Assembly: GCF_003719725.1 (NCBI RefSeq)
Contig: NZ_RIAX01000003.1
Span: forward strand, 186,001-250,000
Source of the DNA: Planococcus salinus
GTDB taxonomy: Bacteria > Bacillota > Bacilli > Bacillales_A > Planococcaceae
Length of the DNA: 64,000 nucleotides
Direction: 5' to 3'
The position numbers and the translations under genes were made by a program. Positions 51,360-59,265 of the stretch are shown here, in pieces; positions within the stretch are counted from its first letter, which is position 1; each line of letters opens with the position of its first letter. The notes below the pieces were generated by a model that worked only from the letters and a program-made list of their open reading frames with translations, was not told the origin of the DNA and searched no databases.

Positions 51360-52742
51360 TTATTCCGCAAGTGCTTTTTCCAAAGAGTAACGCTTTCCTG
51401 GATGATGCTGCGGCAAGCGGTCGCCTTCGCCGAACAAGTTATCACGCAAAGAACTGCCTTCATATTCCGTGCGCACCAACCCCCGTTCCTGTAAAATCGG
51501 CACAACGAGCTCGACAAAATCCTTGAATGTGCCGGGAGTAACCGCGTAGGCAATATTGAAACCATCAACTCCTGTCTCGTTGATCCAGTGTTCCATCGTA
51601 TCCGCCACCTGCTCGGCGGAGCCGACTGTAAAAGCACTCATCCCGCCAATGCCAACGAATTCTTTAATATCTTCCACAGTCCATTTTTTATCCGGATCAA
51701 TTTTTGTGAAGCTTTCCAATGCTGACTGGATGGCATCGTTCTCGACGTATTCCAATGTCTGGTCCGCTGCATAGCCGGACAAATCGATTCCCGTCCAGCC
51801 GCCAAACAACGCCAGTGCCCCTTCATGGCTGATATGTTTTTTATAGTCATTGTATTTCGCAATTGCTTCTTCTTCCGTTCTGCCAACAATTGGCGTAAAC
51901 ATGGTCAGGACTTTCACTTCTTCTTTTGCACGCCCCGACTGTTCAACGGCGTTTCTTATTTTTTTCACCGATTGTTTAGCAGCATTGATTGTCGGTGCGC
52001 CTATGAAGACACATTCCGCGTTTGCACCGGCAAACTTTACCCCTTTTGTCGATGCACCGGCCTGGTAAATGACCGGTGTCCGTTGAGGGGAAGGTTCCGT
52101 CAAATGGGCGCCCGGCACTTTATAATAGGTACCTTCATGATTGATGTCATGGACCTTGGCGGGATCTGTATAAATGCCATTCACTTTGTCCAGCACCACT
52201 GCATCATCTTCCCAGCTGCCTTCCCACAGCTTATAGCACACCTCCAAGTATTCTGCCGCAATGTCGTACCGTTCATCATGCTTTACCTGATCTTCCATGC
52301 CGATATTGACAGCTGCACTTTTCAAATACGAAGTGACGATATTCCATCCGACTCGCCCTTTGGTCAAATGATCCAACGTCGACATACGGCGCGCAAAAGT
52401 ATAGGGATGTTCATGAGTTGTCGATGCCGTGACGCCAAATCCAAGATGGCTGGTCACCGCCGACATGAGCGGAACGACGAGCAATGGGTCATTGACCGGT
52501 GATTGGGCTCCTTGACGAACAGCCGCATCTCTTGAACCTTCATAAACGTCATAGGTGCCTAATACATCCGCCAGAAAAATTGCGTCAAAATTCCCTTTTT
52601 CCAAAAGCTTGGCCAATTCTATCCAATACTCACTGTCTTTATATGTATGTGATTGGTCTTCAGGATGTGTCCACAATCCCGGTGATTGGTGCCCTGCGCA
52701 GTTCATATCAAAAGCGTTCAAATAGATTCGTTTGCTCGTCAT
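51360..52742 (-). CDS. LLM-class flavin-dependent monooxygenase (NtaA/SnaA/DszA type)
   Basis: This 460-residue bacterial-luciferase-like enzyme uses reduced FMN. Diagnostic strings are YLNAFDMNCAGHQSPGLWTH, NFDAIFLADVLGTYDVYEGS, GFGVTASTTHEHPYTFARRM, KGRVGWNIVTSYLKSAAVN and YQAGASTKGVKFAGANAECV. The group includes monooxygenases for nitrilotriacetate, dibenzothiophene sulfone and organic sulfur compounds. It lies 30 bp after an SsuE-like FMN reductase gene and shares its SAM riboswitch. A role in releasing sulfur from an organosulfur compound is therefore likely, and the substrate is unknown. Confidence 0.9.
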   Translation of the reverse strand: MTSKRIYLNAFDMNCAGHQSPGLWTHPEDQSHTYKDSEYWIELAKLLEKGNFDAIFLADVLGTYDVYEGSRDAAVRQGAQSPVNDPLLVVPLMSAVTSHLGFGVTASTTHEHPYTFARRMSTLDHLTKGRVGWNIVTSYLKSAAVNIGMEDQVKHDERYDIAAEYLEVCYKLWEGSWEDDAVVLDKVNGIYTDPAKVHDINHEGTYYKVPGAHLTEPSPQRTPVIYQAGASTKGVKFAGANAECVFIGAPTINAAKQSVKKIRNAVEQSGRAKEEVKVLTMFTPIVGRTEEEAIAKYNDYKKHISHEGALALFGGWTGIDLSGYAADQTLEYVENDAIQSALESFTKIDPDKKWTVEDIKEFVGIGGMSAFTVGSAEQVADTMEHWINETGVDGFNIAYAVTPGTFKDFVELVVPILQERGLVRTEYEGSSLRDNLFGEGDRLPQHHPGKRYSLEKALAE

Positions 52743-52772
52743 TTGCTATTCCTCCTTTGATTGGTCAATCTG

Positions 52773-53318
52773 TTAACGCACTGCTTCGCTTTGTTTGTTG
52801 ACGATGTCAGTGAAATATACAAGCTGTTTTGTCAGCCTCTGCAGCACTTCTTCCTCTATGACCGGCTGTTCCGGCTGGTTTTTATCGATTTGGCTGTCGA
52901 CCAGGTAAACCCCTTTCAAGTTCTGTCCTTTCAGCGTGGCAAGCAACGGCTTTAAAGCGTAATCGAGTGCCAATAGATGCGCGATACTGCCTCCAGTCAT
53001 CAGCGGCAGCACTGGCGTGTCCCGCAGAACATCCTGCGGCAACAGGTCGATTAAAGCTTTAAGTACACCTGAATAAGCAGCTTTGTAAACCGGGGAGCCG
53101 ACAATCACTCCTTTGGCCCCGTGGATCAAAGCACTGATTTCACCAATGGCCGGGCTGTCGAATTTCCCCAGAAACAAATCTTCCTGCCGCACATCCCTCA
53201 CAGACAGGTGGGTGACAGAAAACCCTTCTTTTTTCAATAAAGTGCCTAAATACTTTAATACCAATTCCGATCTTGACGTTTCAGATGGACTTCCGGATAA
53301 AATGACTATTTCGCTCAT
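52773..53318 (-). CDS. ssuE: NAD(P)H-dependent FMN reductase (SsuE type)
   Basis: This 181-residue flavodoxin-fold reductase reads MSEIVILSGSPSETSRSELV (FMN phosphate loop), VIVGSPVYKAAYSGVLKALI and LPLMTGGSIAHLLALDYALK. It supplies FMNH2 to the adjacent two-component monooxygenase. The start at 53318 is preceded by GGGAGAG. Longer in-frame extensions run back into the riboswitch and are not coding. It is the first gene behind the S-box at 53405-53514. Confidence 0.92.
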   Translation of the reverse strand: MSEIVILSGSPSETSRSELVLKYLGTLLKKEGFSVTHLSVRDVRQEDLFLGKFDSPAIGEISALIHGAKGVIVGSPVYKAAYSGVLKALIDLLPQDVLRDTPVLPLMTGGSIAHLLALDYALKPLLATLKGQNLKGVYLVDSQIDKNQPEQPVIEEEVLQRLTKQLVYFTDIVNKQSEAVR

Positions 53319-53340
53319 GCAACTCTCCCTTTCTTTTGTG

Positions 53341-53386
53341 AAAATAAAAAAGCCCTCTTTTCTCAAAGAATGAGAAAAGAGGGCTT
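53341..53386 (-). terminator. Expression-platform terminator before ssuE
   Basis: AAGCCCTCTTTTCTCA / TGAGAAAAGAGGGCTT, a 16-bp perfect stem with a 5-base loop, followed by TTTTTATTTT on the minus strand. Confidence 0.9.
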
Positions 53387-53404
53387 GATGAACATCGAAT
53401 TCGG

Positions 53405-53514
53405 CTCTCTTATCTCCCAAGAAAAAATCTTGCTGGATTTAGCACCTTTCTGACAATTGTCAGAGGTTGCTGAAGCGTCAACGGGCCAGTCCCTCGGCTT
53501 CTCTGGATAAGAAT
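53405..53514 (-). promoter_or_regulatory. SAM-I (S-box) riboswitch of ssuE-LLM monooxygenase
   Basis: The minus strand reads ATTCTTATCCAGAGAAGCCG, AGGGACTGGCCCG, CTTCAGCAACC, AAAGGTGCTAAATCC and GGGAGATAAGAGAG. The core is complete, and the P3-loop variant CTTCAGCAACC is an accepted S-box form. It is the fourth S-box in this window. Confidence 0.95.
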
Positions 53515-53529
53515 ATTCGGTTAAAACCT

Positions 53530-53558
53530 ATCATATTACTCAGGTTTATAAATGTCAA
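53530..53558 (-). promoter_or_regulatory. Sigma-A promoter of the ssuE leader
   Basis: On the minus strand there are TTGACA (53553-53558), a 17-bp spacer and TATGAT (53530-53535). Confidence 0.8.
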
Positions 53559-53703
53559 CAGTAAATATACTATTCTGTCATTTTATTCAAATGAATTTTC
53601 ATCTTCCGTTTCGCAACAATTCCACTAAAAAAGCAGATGCATCTGCACCTGCTGACTCCGATACAGTTCGTCAGCTTTAAAGCAACCAACTGTTGTCGGG
53701 CTG

Positions 53704-53973
53704 TTACCCTTCCCATTGCACGTCCGTGGAATACAGCAGCCGCTCACCAACAAAAATCCGGCATTTCACATTCGGGCAGTAAAAACCGATAGAGACCTTG
53801 ATATCTTCAGTTTCCCCGCTTTCGTTCTTCACTTTCCCAAACAGACGGGTACTCAGATGCAGACCGGCTAATTCATCCTGCAACACACCATCAACGTAAA
53901 GCTTTTCACTCGTCAGCGTATTTTCCACACGAATCCTATGCGTTCCGTACTTCACTTCCCAGATGTTGTTCAT
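53704..53973 (-). CDS. Small hypothetical protein, beta-rich
   Basis: This 89-residue protein is preceded by CGGAGGGATC. Alternating hydrophobic residues (WEVKYGTHRIRVENTL, KLYVDGVLQDEL, VSIGFYCPNVKCRIFVGERL) suggest a small beta-sandwich or barrel. Two cysteines occur as YCPNVKC. No family recognised. An upstream in-frame extension to 54195 overlaps the next gene's terminator and is not used. Confidence 0.65.
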   Translation of the reverse strand: MNNIWEVKYGTHRIRVENTLTSEKLYVDGVLQDELAGLHLSTRLFGKVKNESGETEDIKVSIGFYCPNVKCRIFVGERLLYSTDVQWEG

Positions 53974-54128
53974 GTGATCCCTCCGTTTTCTGCTGTTACC
54001 GATAGTATAGCAAAGAACGTCAGATCTGGCTTTGAAAGTTGTGCCCGCAAAGACAAAGGGAAACTTATTCGGCAGAAACTTTTCCATTCCATTGAATACA
54101 ACGGGTCCGACAACCGCTAAAGTGGAAC

Positions 54129-54161
54129 AAAAATCCGCTGCAGCAGTATGCCGCAGCGGAT
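54129..54161 (-). terminator. Terminator of the peptide-uptake operon
   Basis: ATCCGCTGCGGC / GCTGCAGCGGAT stem followed by TTTTTG on the minus strand. Confidence 0.8.
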
Positions 54162-54175
54162 GATACATTCTTTCT

Positions 54176-55318
54176 TTATTTACTGTCTTTTTCATGGATT
54201 GCGGAAATGGTTTGAGCCAGCAAGGAACCTCTTTCCGGCATAGAATTTACTTCCAAGTATTCTCCTTCATTATGGAGTTTCCCTCCAATAGGGCCCATTC
54301 CGTCGATGGTTGCTACTCCGAGATAAGAAGGGAAAGACGCATCTGATCCTCCGCCTGTATGGGTATTCTTCACTTTAAGCCCCAGTGTATTTCCGACTCT
54401 TTGAACCAGTGAAAGTAACTGCTGGTTTTTCTCATTCAGCTCCATTGGCGGGCGGTTGATTCCGCCTTTTAACTCGATCGTTGTCCCTTCAAGATCTGGC
54501 ACCGAACAAATTTCTTCGATTTTCCTGCTGATTTCCACACTTTGCTCTTCACTTTCCACTCTTACATCTACATATCCAACAGCACGATCCGGAATCATAT
54601 TGACGGCATCTCCACCTTCTACGATACCGACACTTACAGAAATCCCTTTCTGGTGATCCGAAAGTCTGTTCAGCTTGATTGTTTTATGAGCCAATTCTTC
54701 AATCGCGCTGATTCCTTCCTCAGGCGCAACACCCGAGTGGGCTGCTTTCCCCTGGACTGTGACTGTATAACGGCCTCCTCCTCGCCGTGAGGATACAATG
54801 GAACCATCTTTTCTGGCTGGCTCCATGACGAGCGCATAATCCACTGTTTCCGACATTTGTTCAATCAACCCTCTTGAAGTCGGAGAACCAATTTCTTCGT
54901 CGCTGTTCAATATGATGACGACATTCTTCAGCGCTTCGTTTTCTGTTTCCAATAAATACTTCATAGCATATAGCAAAGTGACTTGACTGGCTTTCATATC
55001 GGCCACTCCAGGTCCGTAAGCCAAGTCTTCTTTTACAGTAAAAGGCCTTGCGGCAGCTGTTCCTGCAGGAAATACTGTGTCCATATGAGCTATAAGTAAA
55101 ATTTTTGGTTCCTGAGCGTTCTTGTGTTTAATAACCAAGTTGTTTCCGTGCTCTGCGTTTTCCCGCACATCAACAGAAAAACCCAACTCCCGGTATTCCC
55201 CGCTTAGAATTTTTCCGACTTTGTCTACACCTTCTTTGTATTTCGAGCCACTATCAATATTTACTAGTGTCTCCAGTAGTTCAAGCATCGACTCCAGGTT
55301 TTCAGTGAAATATTCCAT
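54176..55318 (-). CDS. M20-family metallopeptidase (carboxypeptidase G2-like)
   Basis: This 380-residue zinc peptidase has ligands in LLIAHMDTVFPAG (His-x-Asp), AYGPGVADMKASQ (bridging Asp), LNSDEEIGSPTSRG (catalytic and metal Glu), LVMEPARKDG (Glu) and the final His in LHNEGEYLEV. A lid dimerisation domain contains GKAAHSGVAPEEG. The glutamate carboxypeptidase or G2 subfamily is suggested by SPTSRGLIE and GGGSDASFPS. It is the last gene of the transporter operon, overlapping the ATPase gene by 17 bp, and probably hydrolyses the imported peptide or N-acyl amino acid. Confidence 0.88.
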   Translation of the reverse strand: MEYFTENLESMLELLETLVNIDSGSKYKEGVDKVGKILSGEYRELGFSVDVRENAEHGNNLVIKHKNAQEPKILLIAHMDTVFPAGTAAARPFTVKEDLAYGPGVADMKASQVTLLYAMKYLLETENEALKNVVIILNSDEEIGSPTSRGLIEQMSETVDYALVMEPARKDGSIVSSRRGGGRYTVTVQGKAAHSGVAPEEGISAIEELAHKTIKLNRLSDHQKGISVSVGIVEGGDAVNMIPDRAVGYVDVRVESEEQSVEISRKIEEICSVPDLEGTTIELKGGINRPPMELNEKNQQLLSLVQRVGNTLGLKVKNTHTGGGSDASFPSYLGVATIDGMGPIGGKLHNEGEYLEVNSMPERGSLLAQTISAIHEKDSK

Positions 55319-56342
55319 TGCCTATTAGCATCTCCTTTTTTGGGCTGATGATACCTTTCCCGTCGTTGAGAGGGAAATGACAGGCCGCGTATTGACCAGG
55401 TTCTTTTTCTTCAAATGCCGGTTCAACCTTCGAACATATATCTTGAGCGTAAGGACATCTCGTATGAAAATTGCACCCTGAAGGCGGATTGGCCGGACTC
55501 GGGATGTCACCTTCCAATAACTTTCTATCTTCCACATTTCGTTGCATCGGATCAGGAATCGGAACAGCTGATAAAAGCCCTTCAGTGTAAGGATGTTTCG
55601 GATTTTGGAACAACTTTTCTTTCGTGGTTAGTTCTACAATTTTTCCGAGATACATAACTGCAATCCGATTACTAATATGCTTTACAGCTGGGAGACCATG
55701 TCCGATAAATATGAATGTCAAATTCAATTCTTTTTGCAACTTGGCCAATAAATTGAGAATTTGCGATTGAATCGAGACATCTAATGCAGACACTGGTTCG
55801 TCACAAATAATCAATTTAGGGTTTAAAGAAATCGCTCGTGCAATCCCAATTCTTTGACGTTGTCCTCCACTAAACTCATGTGGAAAACGATTAGTATATG
55901 AGCGATTTAATCCTACTAAGTCCATTAGTTCATGTACTCTGTCATTAAGTTCTTGTTTACTTAATGATTGATGAGTTCTCAAAGGTTCAGCAATTAAATC
56001 AAACACACGCATACGAGGATTCAACGAAGAAAAAGGATCTTGGAACACCATTTGAATTTCTGCCCGCTTCTTTCTCAGAGTTTCGCCTTTCAATTTCGTC
56101 AAATCTTCACCTTGGAAAATAATTTCTCCCTCCGTCGGTTCAAGCAATTGGCCGATCAAGTTTCCTGTGGTAGACTTTCCACATCCTGACTCACCGACAA
56201 TCCCAAGCGTTTCTCCCTTATCCACAAAAAAATCCAGTCCATCTACAGCATAAAGGAATTGTTTCTTCCTTTTGAAAAACCCTTCAGAAACATCGAAAGC
56301 CTTTTTTAACCCTTTAACTTCAAGCAAATGATTTTGTGTCAT
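55302..56342 (-). CDS. Oligopeptide ABC transporter ATPase (OppF/DppF type)
   Basis: This 346-residue ATPase has Walker A GIVGESGCGKSTTG, Q-loop IQMVFQDPFSSLNPRMRVFD, signature FSGGQRQRIGIARAI, Walker B LIICDEPVSALDVS and a C-terminal oligopeptide-ATPase extension with Cys residues (GCNFHTRCPYAQDICSKVEP) typical for the Opp/Dpp class. The switch position reads IFIGHGLPAVKH where most homologues have SHDL, so the switch His is kept but the following Asp is replaced by Gly. The ATG at 56342 lies inside the preceding gene with AAGGTGGTGG upstream. Confidence 0.88.
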   Translation of the reverse strand: MTQNHLLEVKGLKKAFDVSEGFFKRKKQFLYAVDGLDFFVDKGETLGIVGESGCGKSTTGNLIGQLLEPTEGEIIFQGEDLTKLKGETLRKKRAEIQMVFQDPFSSLNPRMRVFDLIAEPLRTHQSLSKQELNDRVHELMDLVGLNRSYTNRFPHEFSGGQRQRIGIARAISLNPKLIICDEPVSALDVSIQSQILNLLAKLQKELNLTFIFIGHGLPAVKHISNRIAVMYLGKIVELTTKEKLFQNPKHPYTEGLLSAVPIPDPMQRNVEDRKLLEGDIPSPANPPSGCNFHTRCPYAQDICSKVEPAFEEKEPGQYAACHFPLNDGKGIISPKKEMLIGNGIFH

Positions 56343-57324
56343 GTAAATCCACCACCTTTTCTTCATGAAGCCAGCACCTAACAGAGTGCTTCGGCAAAAT
56401 TTCTTCCAGGTTCGGATGCTCTTCGGCACATTTTTTCATAGCAAAGGGGCAACGATCAATGAAGCGACAGCCTTTCGGATAATCAAGTGGACTTGGTACC
56501 GCTCCAGGAATCGAAGATAGTTCATCTTTTAATTCATGAATCTTAGGGGTACTGTCCATAAGTCCTTTTGTATATGGGTGCTTCGGATCTTGAAACAATG
56601 TAAACACATCCGTTTCTTCTACGACCTGCCCTGCGTACATAACGACCACTCGATCAGCCATTTCTGCGACTACCCCTAAGTCATGAGTGATCAGAAGTAT
56701 TGAAGTGTTAAGTTCTGTCACTAAGTTCTTCATTAGCTTTAATATTTGCGCCTGAATTGTCACATCAAGAGCAGTAGTAGGTTCATCCGCTATTAACAAT
56801 TGAGGATTGCAGGAAAGAGCCATGGCAATCATAACTCGTTGTCTCATTCCCCCGCTTAGGGAGTGTGGAAATGAATCGAATACCTTGTCCGCTCGAGGGA
56901 TTCCCACTTTCTGTAGCATTTCGATGCTTAGTTTTTTTGCTTCTTTTTTATTTTTTTTCTGATGAAGTTTGATAGACTCTGACATTTGATTGCCAATTGT
57001 AAAAACCGGATTCAAAGAAGTAAGGGGTTCTTGGAAAATCATCGCGATATCATTCCCCCGAAGCGCCCGCATTTCTTTCATAGGCACAGGGACGATATCC
57101 TTTCCATTAAATAAGATTTCCCCTTCTTCTATTTTCCCCGGGGAATCAATAAGACGCATAATTGATAAAGACGTTACGCTTTTTCCAGATCCGGATTCCC
57201 CTACAATTGCCAATGTTTCACCTTTATTTATAGTGATAGATACATCGTCGACTGAAGGAACAATTCCATTCTCTGTATGAAAGTATGTTTTTAAGTTCTT
57301 TATATTTAATAATTCTTCCGACAT
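56320..57324 (-). CDS. Oligopeptide ABC transporter ATPase (OppD/DppD type)
   Basis: This 334-residue ATPase has Walker A IVGESGSGKSVTS, Q-loop IAMIFQEPLTSLNPVFTIGN, signature LSGGMRQRVMIAMALS, Walker B LLIADEPTTALDVTIQ and LITHDLGVVAEMADR. The C-terminal GCRFIDRCPFAMKKCAEEHP block is the Opp/Dpp-type cysteine-containing extension. It pairs with the OppF-type protein as heterodimeric motor. AAGGAGTG precedes the ATG. Confidence 0.92.
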   Translation of the reverse strand: MSEELLNIKNLKTYFHTENGIVPSVDDVSITINKGETLAIVGESGSGKSVTSLSIMRLIDSPGKIEEGEILFNGKDIVPVPMKEMRALRGNDIAMIFQEPLTSLNPVFTIGNQMSESIKLHQKKNKKEAKKLSIEMLQKVGIPRADKVFDSFPHSLSGGMRQRVMIAMALSCNPQLLIADEPTTALDVTIQAQILKLMKNLVTELNTSILLITHDLGVVAEMADRVVVMYAGQVVEETDVFTLFQDPKHPYTKGLMDSTPKIHELKDELSSIPGAVPSPLDYPKGCRFIDRCPFAMKKCAEEHPNLEEILPKHSVRCWLHEEKVVDLHDTKSFA

Positions 57325-57340
57325 CAGGAATCACTCCTTT

Positions 57341-58261
57341 TTATTTTGCTTTAGAGCGCGGATCCAGGACATCCCTCAACCAATCGCCTAAAAAGATAAT
57401 CCCAAGCACCGTAATAGTAATAGCAACACCAGGAAAAGTGGCCAGCCACCAACTGGTAGCCAAGTAATCTCTACCATCACTTAAGATACTTCCCCATGAT
57501 ACAGTTGGAGGTTGGACGCCCAATCCTAAAAAGCTTAACGATGCCTCAAGAATAATTGTCGTCGCCACACTTAAAGTCGAAATAACAATAAAAGAAGAAA
57601 TGACATTCGGCAGCAGGTGACGAGTAATGATTTTGTTGCTCTTTACTCCAATTGAATGGGCAGCTCGAACAAAATCACGCTCTTTAATCGTTAATACTTC
57701 ACCACGCACCAAGCGGGCATAATTTACCCAGTTTGTTGCCCCTAACACGAATATTAAGGTAATCACACTTGGCCCAAAAACACTGAGGATAACAAGAGCA
57801 AATAAAATAGTCGGTATAGCTAAGAAAGAATCGACAAGCCTCATTAAAGCATTATCGATAAACCCTCCATAATACCCTGCAATTAATCCTACGGTGACTC
57901 CAATAATTCCTGCTACGACTACGGACGTTATCCCTACTAACAAGGAAATCTGCGAACCGTAAATAATTCTGCTTAATATATCTCTGCCTAAATTATCTGT
58001 CCCGAGTAAATGGGCCGTACTCCCTCCTTCCATCCAAAAAGGAGGCTTCAGCATATTGGCCGCATTAATAGCCGCTGGATCATGTGGTGCTAAAACAGGT
58101 GCCAATACAGCCACCAGAAAAACAAATAATACTATGACCAAACCCACTGTACCGGTTTTGCTTCTCAGCAATAACTTACTCCATCTTTTAAAAGAAGAGG
58201 GCTTTTTTCGAATGCTGTCTTCAGAAACTTCATTAATCACAGCTTGGGATTCATGACTCAA
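57341..58261 (-). CDS. Oligopeptide ABC transporter permease (DppC/OppC type)
   Basis: This 306-residue permease has an N-terminal cytoplasmic segment, one helix, the periplasmic HLLGTDNLGRDILSRIIYGS block, then five helices with the ATPase-contact loop RAAHSIGVKSNKIITRHLLP. It probably starts at the TTG at 58261, eight bases from AAGGGGG. The ATG inside, out of frame, is not usable. It is the second membrane component of the operon. Confidence 0.9.
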   Translation of the reverse strand: MSHESQAVINEVSEDSIRKKPSSFKRWSKLLLRSKTGTVGLVIVLFVFLVAVLAPVLAPHDPAAINAANMLKPPFWMEGGSTAHLLGTDNLGRDILSRIIYGSQISLLVGITSVVVAGIIGVTVGLIAGYYGGFIDNALMRLVDSFLAIPTILFALVILSVFGPSVITLIFVLGATNWVNYARLVRGEVLTIKERDFVRAAHSIGVKSNKIITRHLLPNVISSFIVISTLSVATTIILEASLSFLGLGVQPPTVSWGSILSDGRDYLATSWWLATFPGVAITITVLGIIFLGDWLRDVLDPRSKAK

Positions 58262-58274
58262 TTTTTATACCCCC

Positions 58275-59192
58275 TTAATTGTATTTAATCCGCGGATCCA
58301 ATAGACGATATAGTAAGTCCGCTATGAGATTCATCAGTATTACTAACAAAGCAATAACGAATACACTAGCTTGAACGATTGCCATGTCACGTGTATTGAC
58401 CGCTTGGATCAAAAGTTGTCCCATTCCTGGCCACGAGAAAACAGTCTCAGTAATCAAAGTTCCGCCCACCAATGTTGAAGTTTGAAGAGCAGTAATTGTA
58501 ATTACTGGTATTAACGAGTTTCGAAAAGCATGCTTGTATACAACAATTCTATTTTTTAATCCTTTACTTTTAGCTGTTCTTACATAGTCCTGGTTCAACG
58601 TTTCAATCATGCTGGACCTTATAAGTCGTGTCATTTCAGCGGCTATCCCTGTCCCGAGCGTAATGGAAGGAAGAACTAAATGCGCTAAAGTTCCTCTTCC
58701 TGAAACAGGAAACATACTCAAAGAAACCGAAAAAAGCAGAATCAGCATAATCCCCAGCCAGAAGTTAGGCATCGCTTTCCCCAATACAGCTGCTCCTGTG
58801 GCAATTAAATCAATGCCCGAGTTCTGTTTAGTAGCAGACCAAATCCCTAAAGGAATAGAAATGACCAACGCTATTAATAATGCAGCGATAGCTAATTCCA
58901 ATGTTGCAGGAAGTCTCTCCAGCACAACCGACATAGCATCTTGCCCATAGCGATAAGACTCCCCAAAATCCCCTTGGACAAAGTTAGCAACATATGTACC
59001 GTACTGAACTAAAAATGGCTCATTTAAACCTAAAGACTCTCTCAGTAATTCAACGTCTTCTTGGGAAGCATCATCCGGCAGCATCAAAGCCACAGGATCA
59101 CCCGCTACAAAAACCAGTGAAAAGACAATGAAAGAGATAATTAATAAAACAGGTATAATCTGCAAAATTCTCCTTACAAAATAATTGTTCAC
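58275..59192 (-). CDS. Oligopeptide ABC transporter permease (DppB/OppB type)
   Basis: This 305-residue permease has the usual first helix (YFVRRILQIIPVLLIISFIV), the segment VEELRESLGLNEPFLVQYGT-like at about 55-75 (VELLRESLGLNEPFLVQYGT here) and the ATPase-contact EAA loop RTAKSKGLKNRIVVYKHAFR. The GTG at 59192 is chosen because GAGGTGG lies 7 bases upstream. Another GTG at 59207 overlaps that site. The final segment LIADLLYRLLDPRIKYN is typical of DppB. Confidence 0.9.
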   Translation of the reverse strand: MNNYFVRRILQIIPVLLIISFIVFSLVFVAGDPVALMLPDDASQEDVELLRESLGLNEPFLVQYGTYVANFVQGDFGESYRYGQDAMSVVLERLPATLELAIAALLIALVISIPLGIWSATKQNSGIDLIATGAAVLGKAMPNFWLGIMLILLFSVSLSMFPVSGRGTLAHLVLPSITLGTGIAAEMTRLIRSSMIETLNQDYVRTAKSKGLKNRIVVYKHAFRNSLIPVITITALQTSTLVGGTLITETVFSWPGMGQLLIQAVNTRDMAIVQASVFVIALLVILMNLIADLLYRLLDPRIKYN

Positions 59193-59228
59193 AGTATGCC
59201 ACCTCACTGAATTTTTAAATAAGAAAAG

Positions 59229-59251
59229 AAGGCAGAGCCAAGCTCTACCTT
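59229..59251 (-). terminator. Intercistronic hairpin between binding-protein and permease genes
   Basis: AAGGTAGAGCT / AGCTCTGCCTT-type stem (AAGGTAGAG with CTCTGCCTT) followed by CTTTTCTTATTT on the minus strand. It looks like a leaky terminator or mRNA stabiliser that raises binding-protein levels over the permeases. Confidence 0.6.
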
Positions 59252-59265
59252 CCCACTACCAAACA

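Noticed and set aside
52773..53420. Extended 215-codon start for ssuE reaching into the leader
   Set aside because: The extension translates the riboswitch terminator, while a good ribosome site precedes the ATG at 53318.
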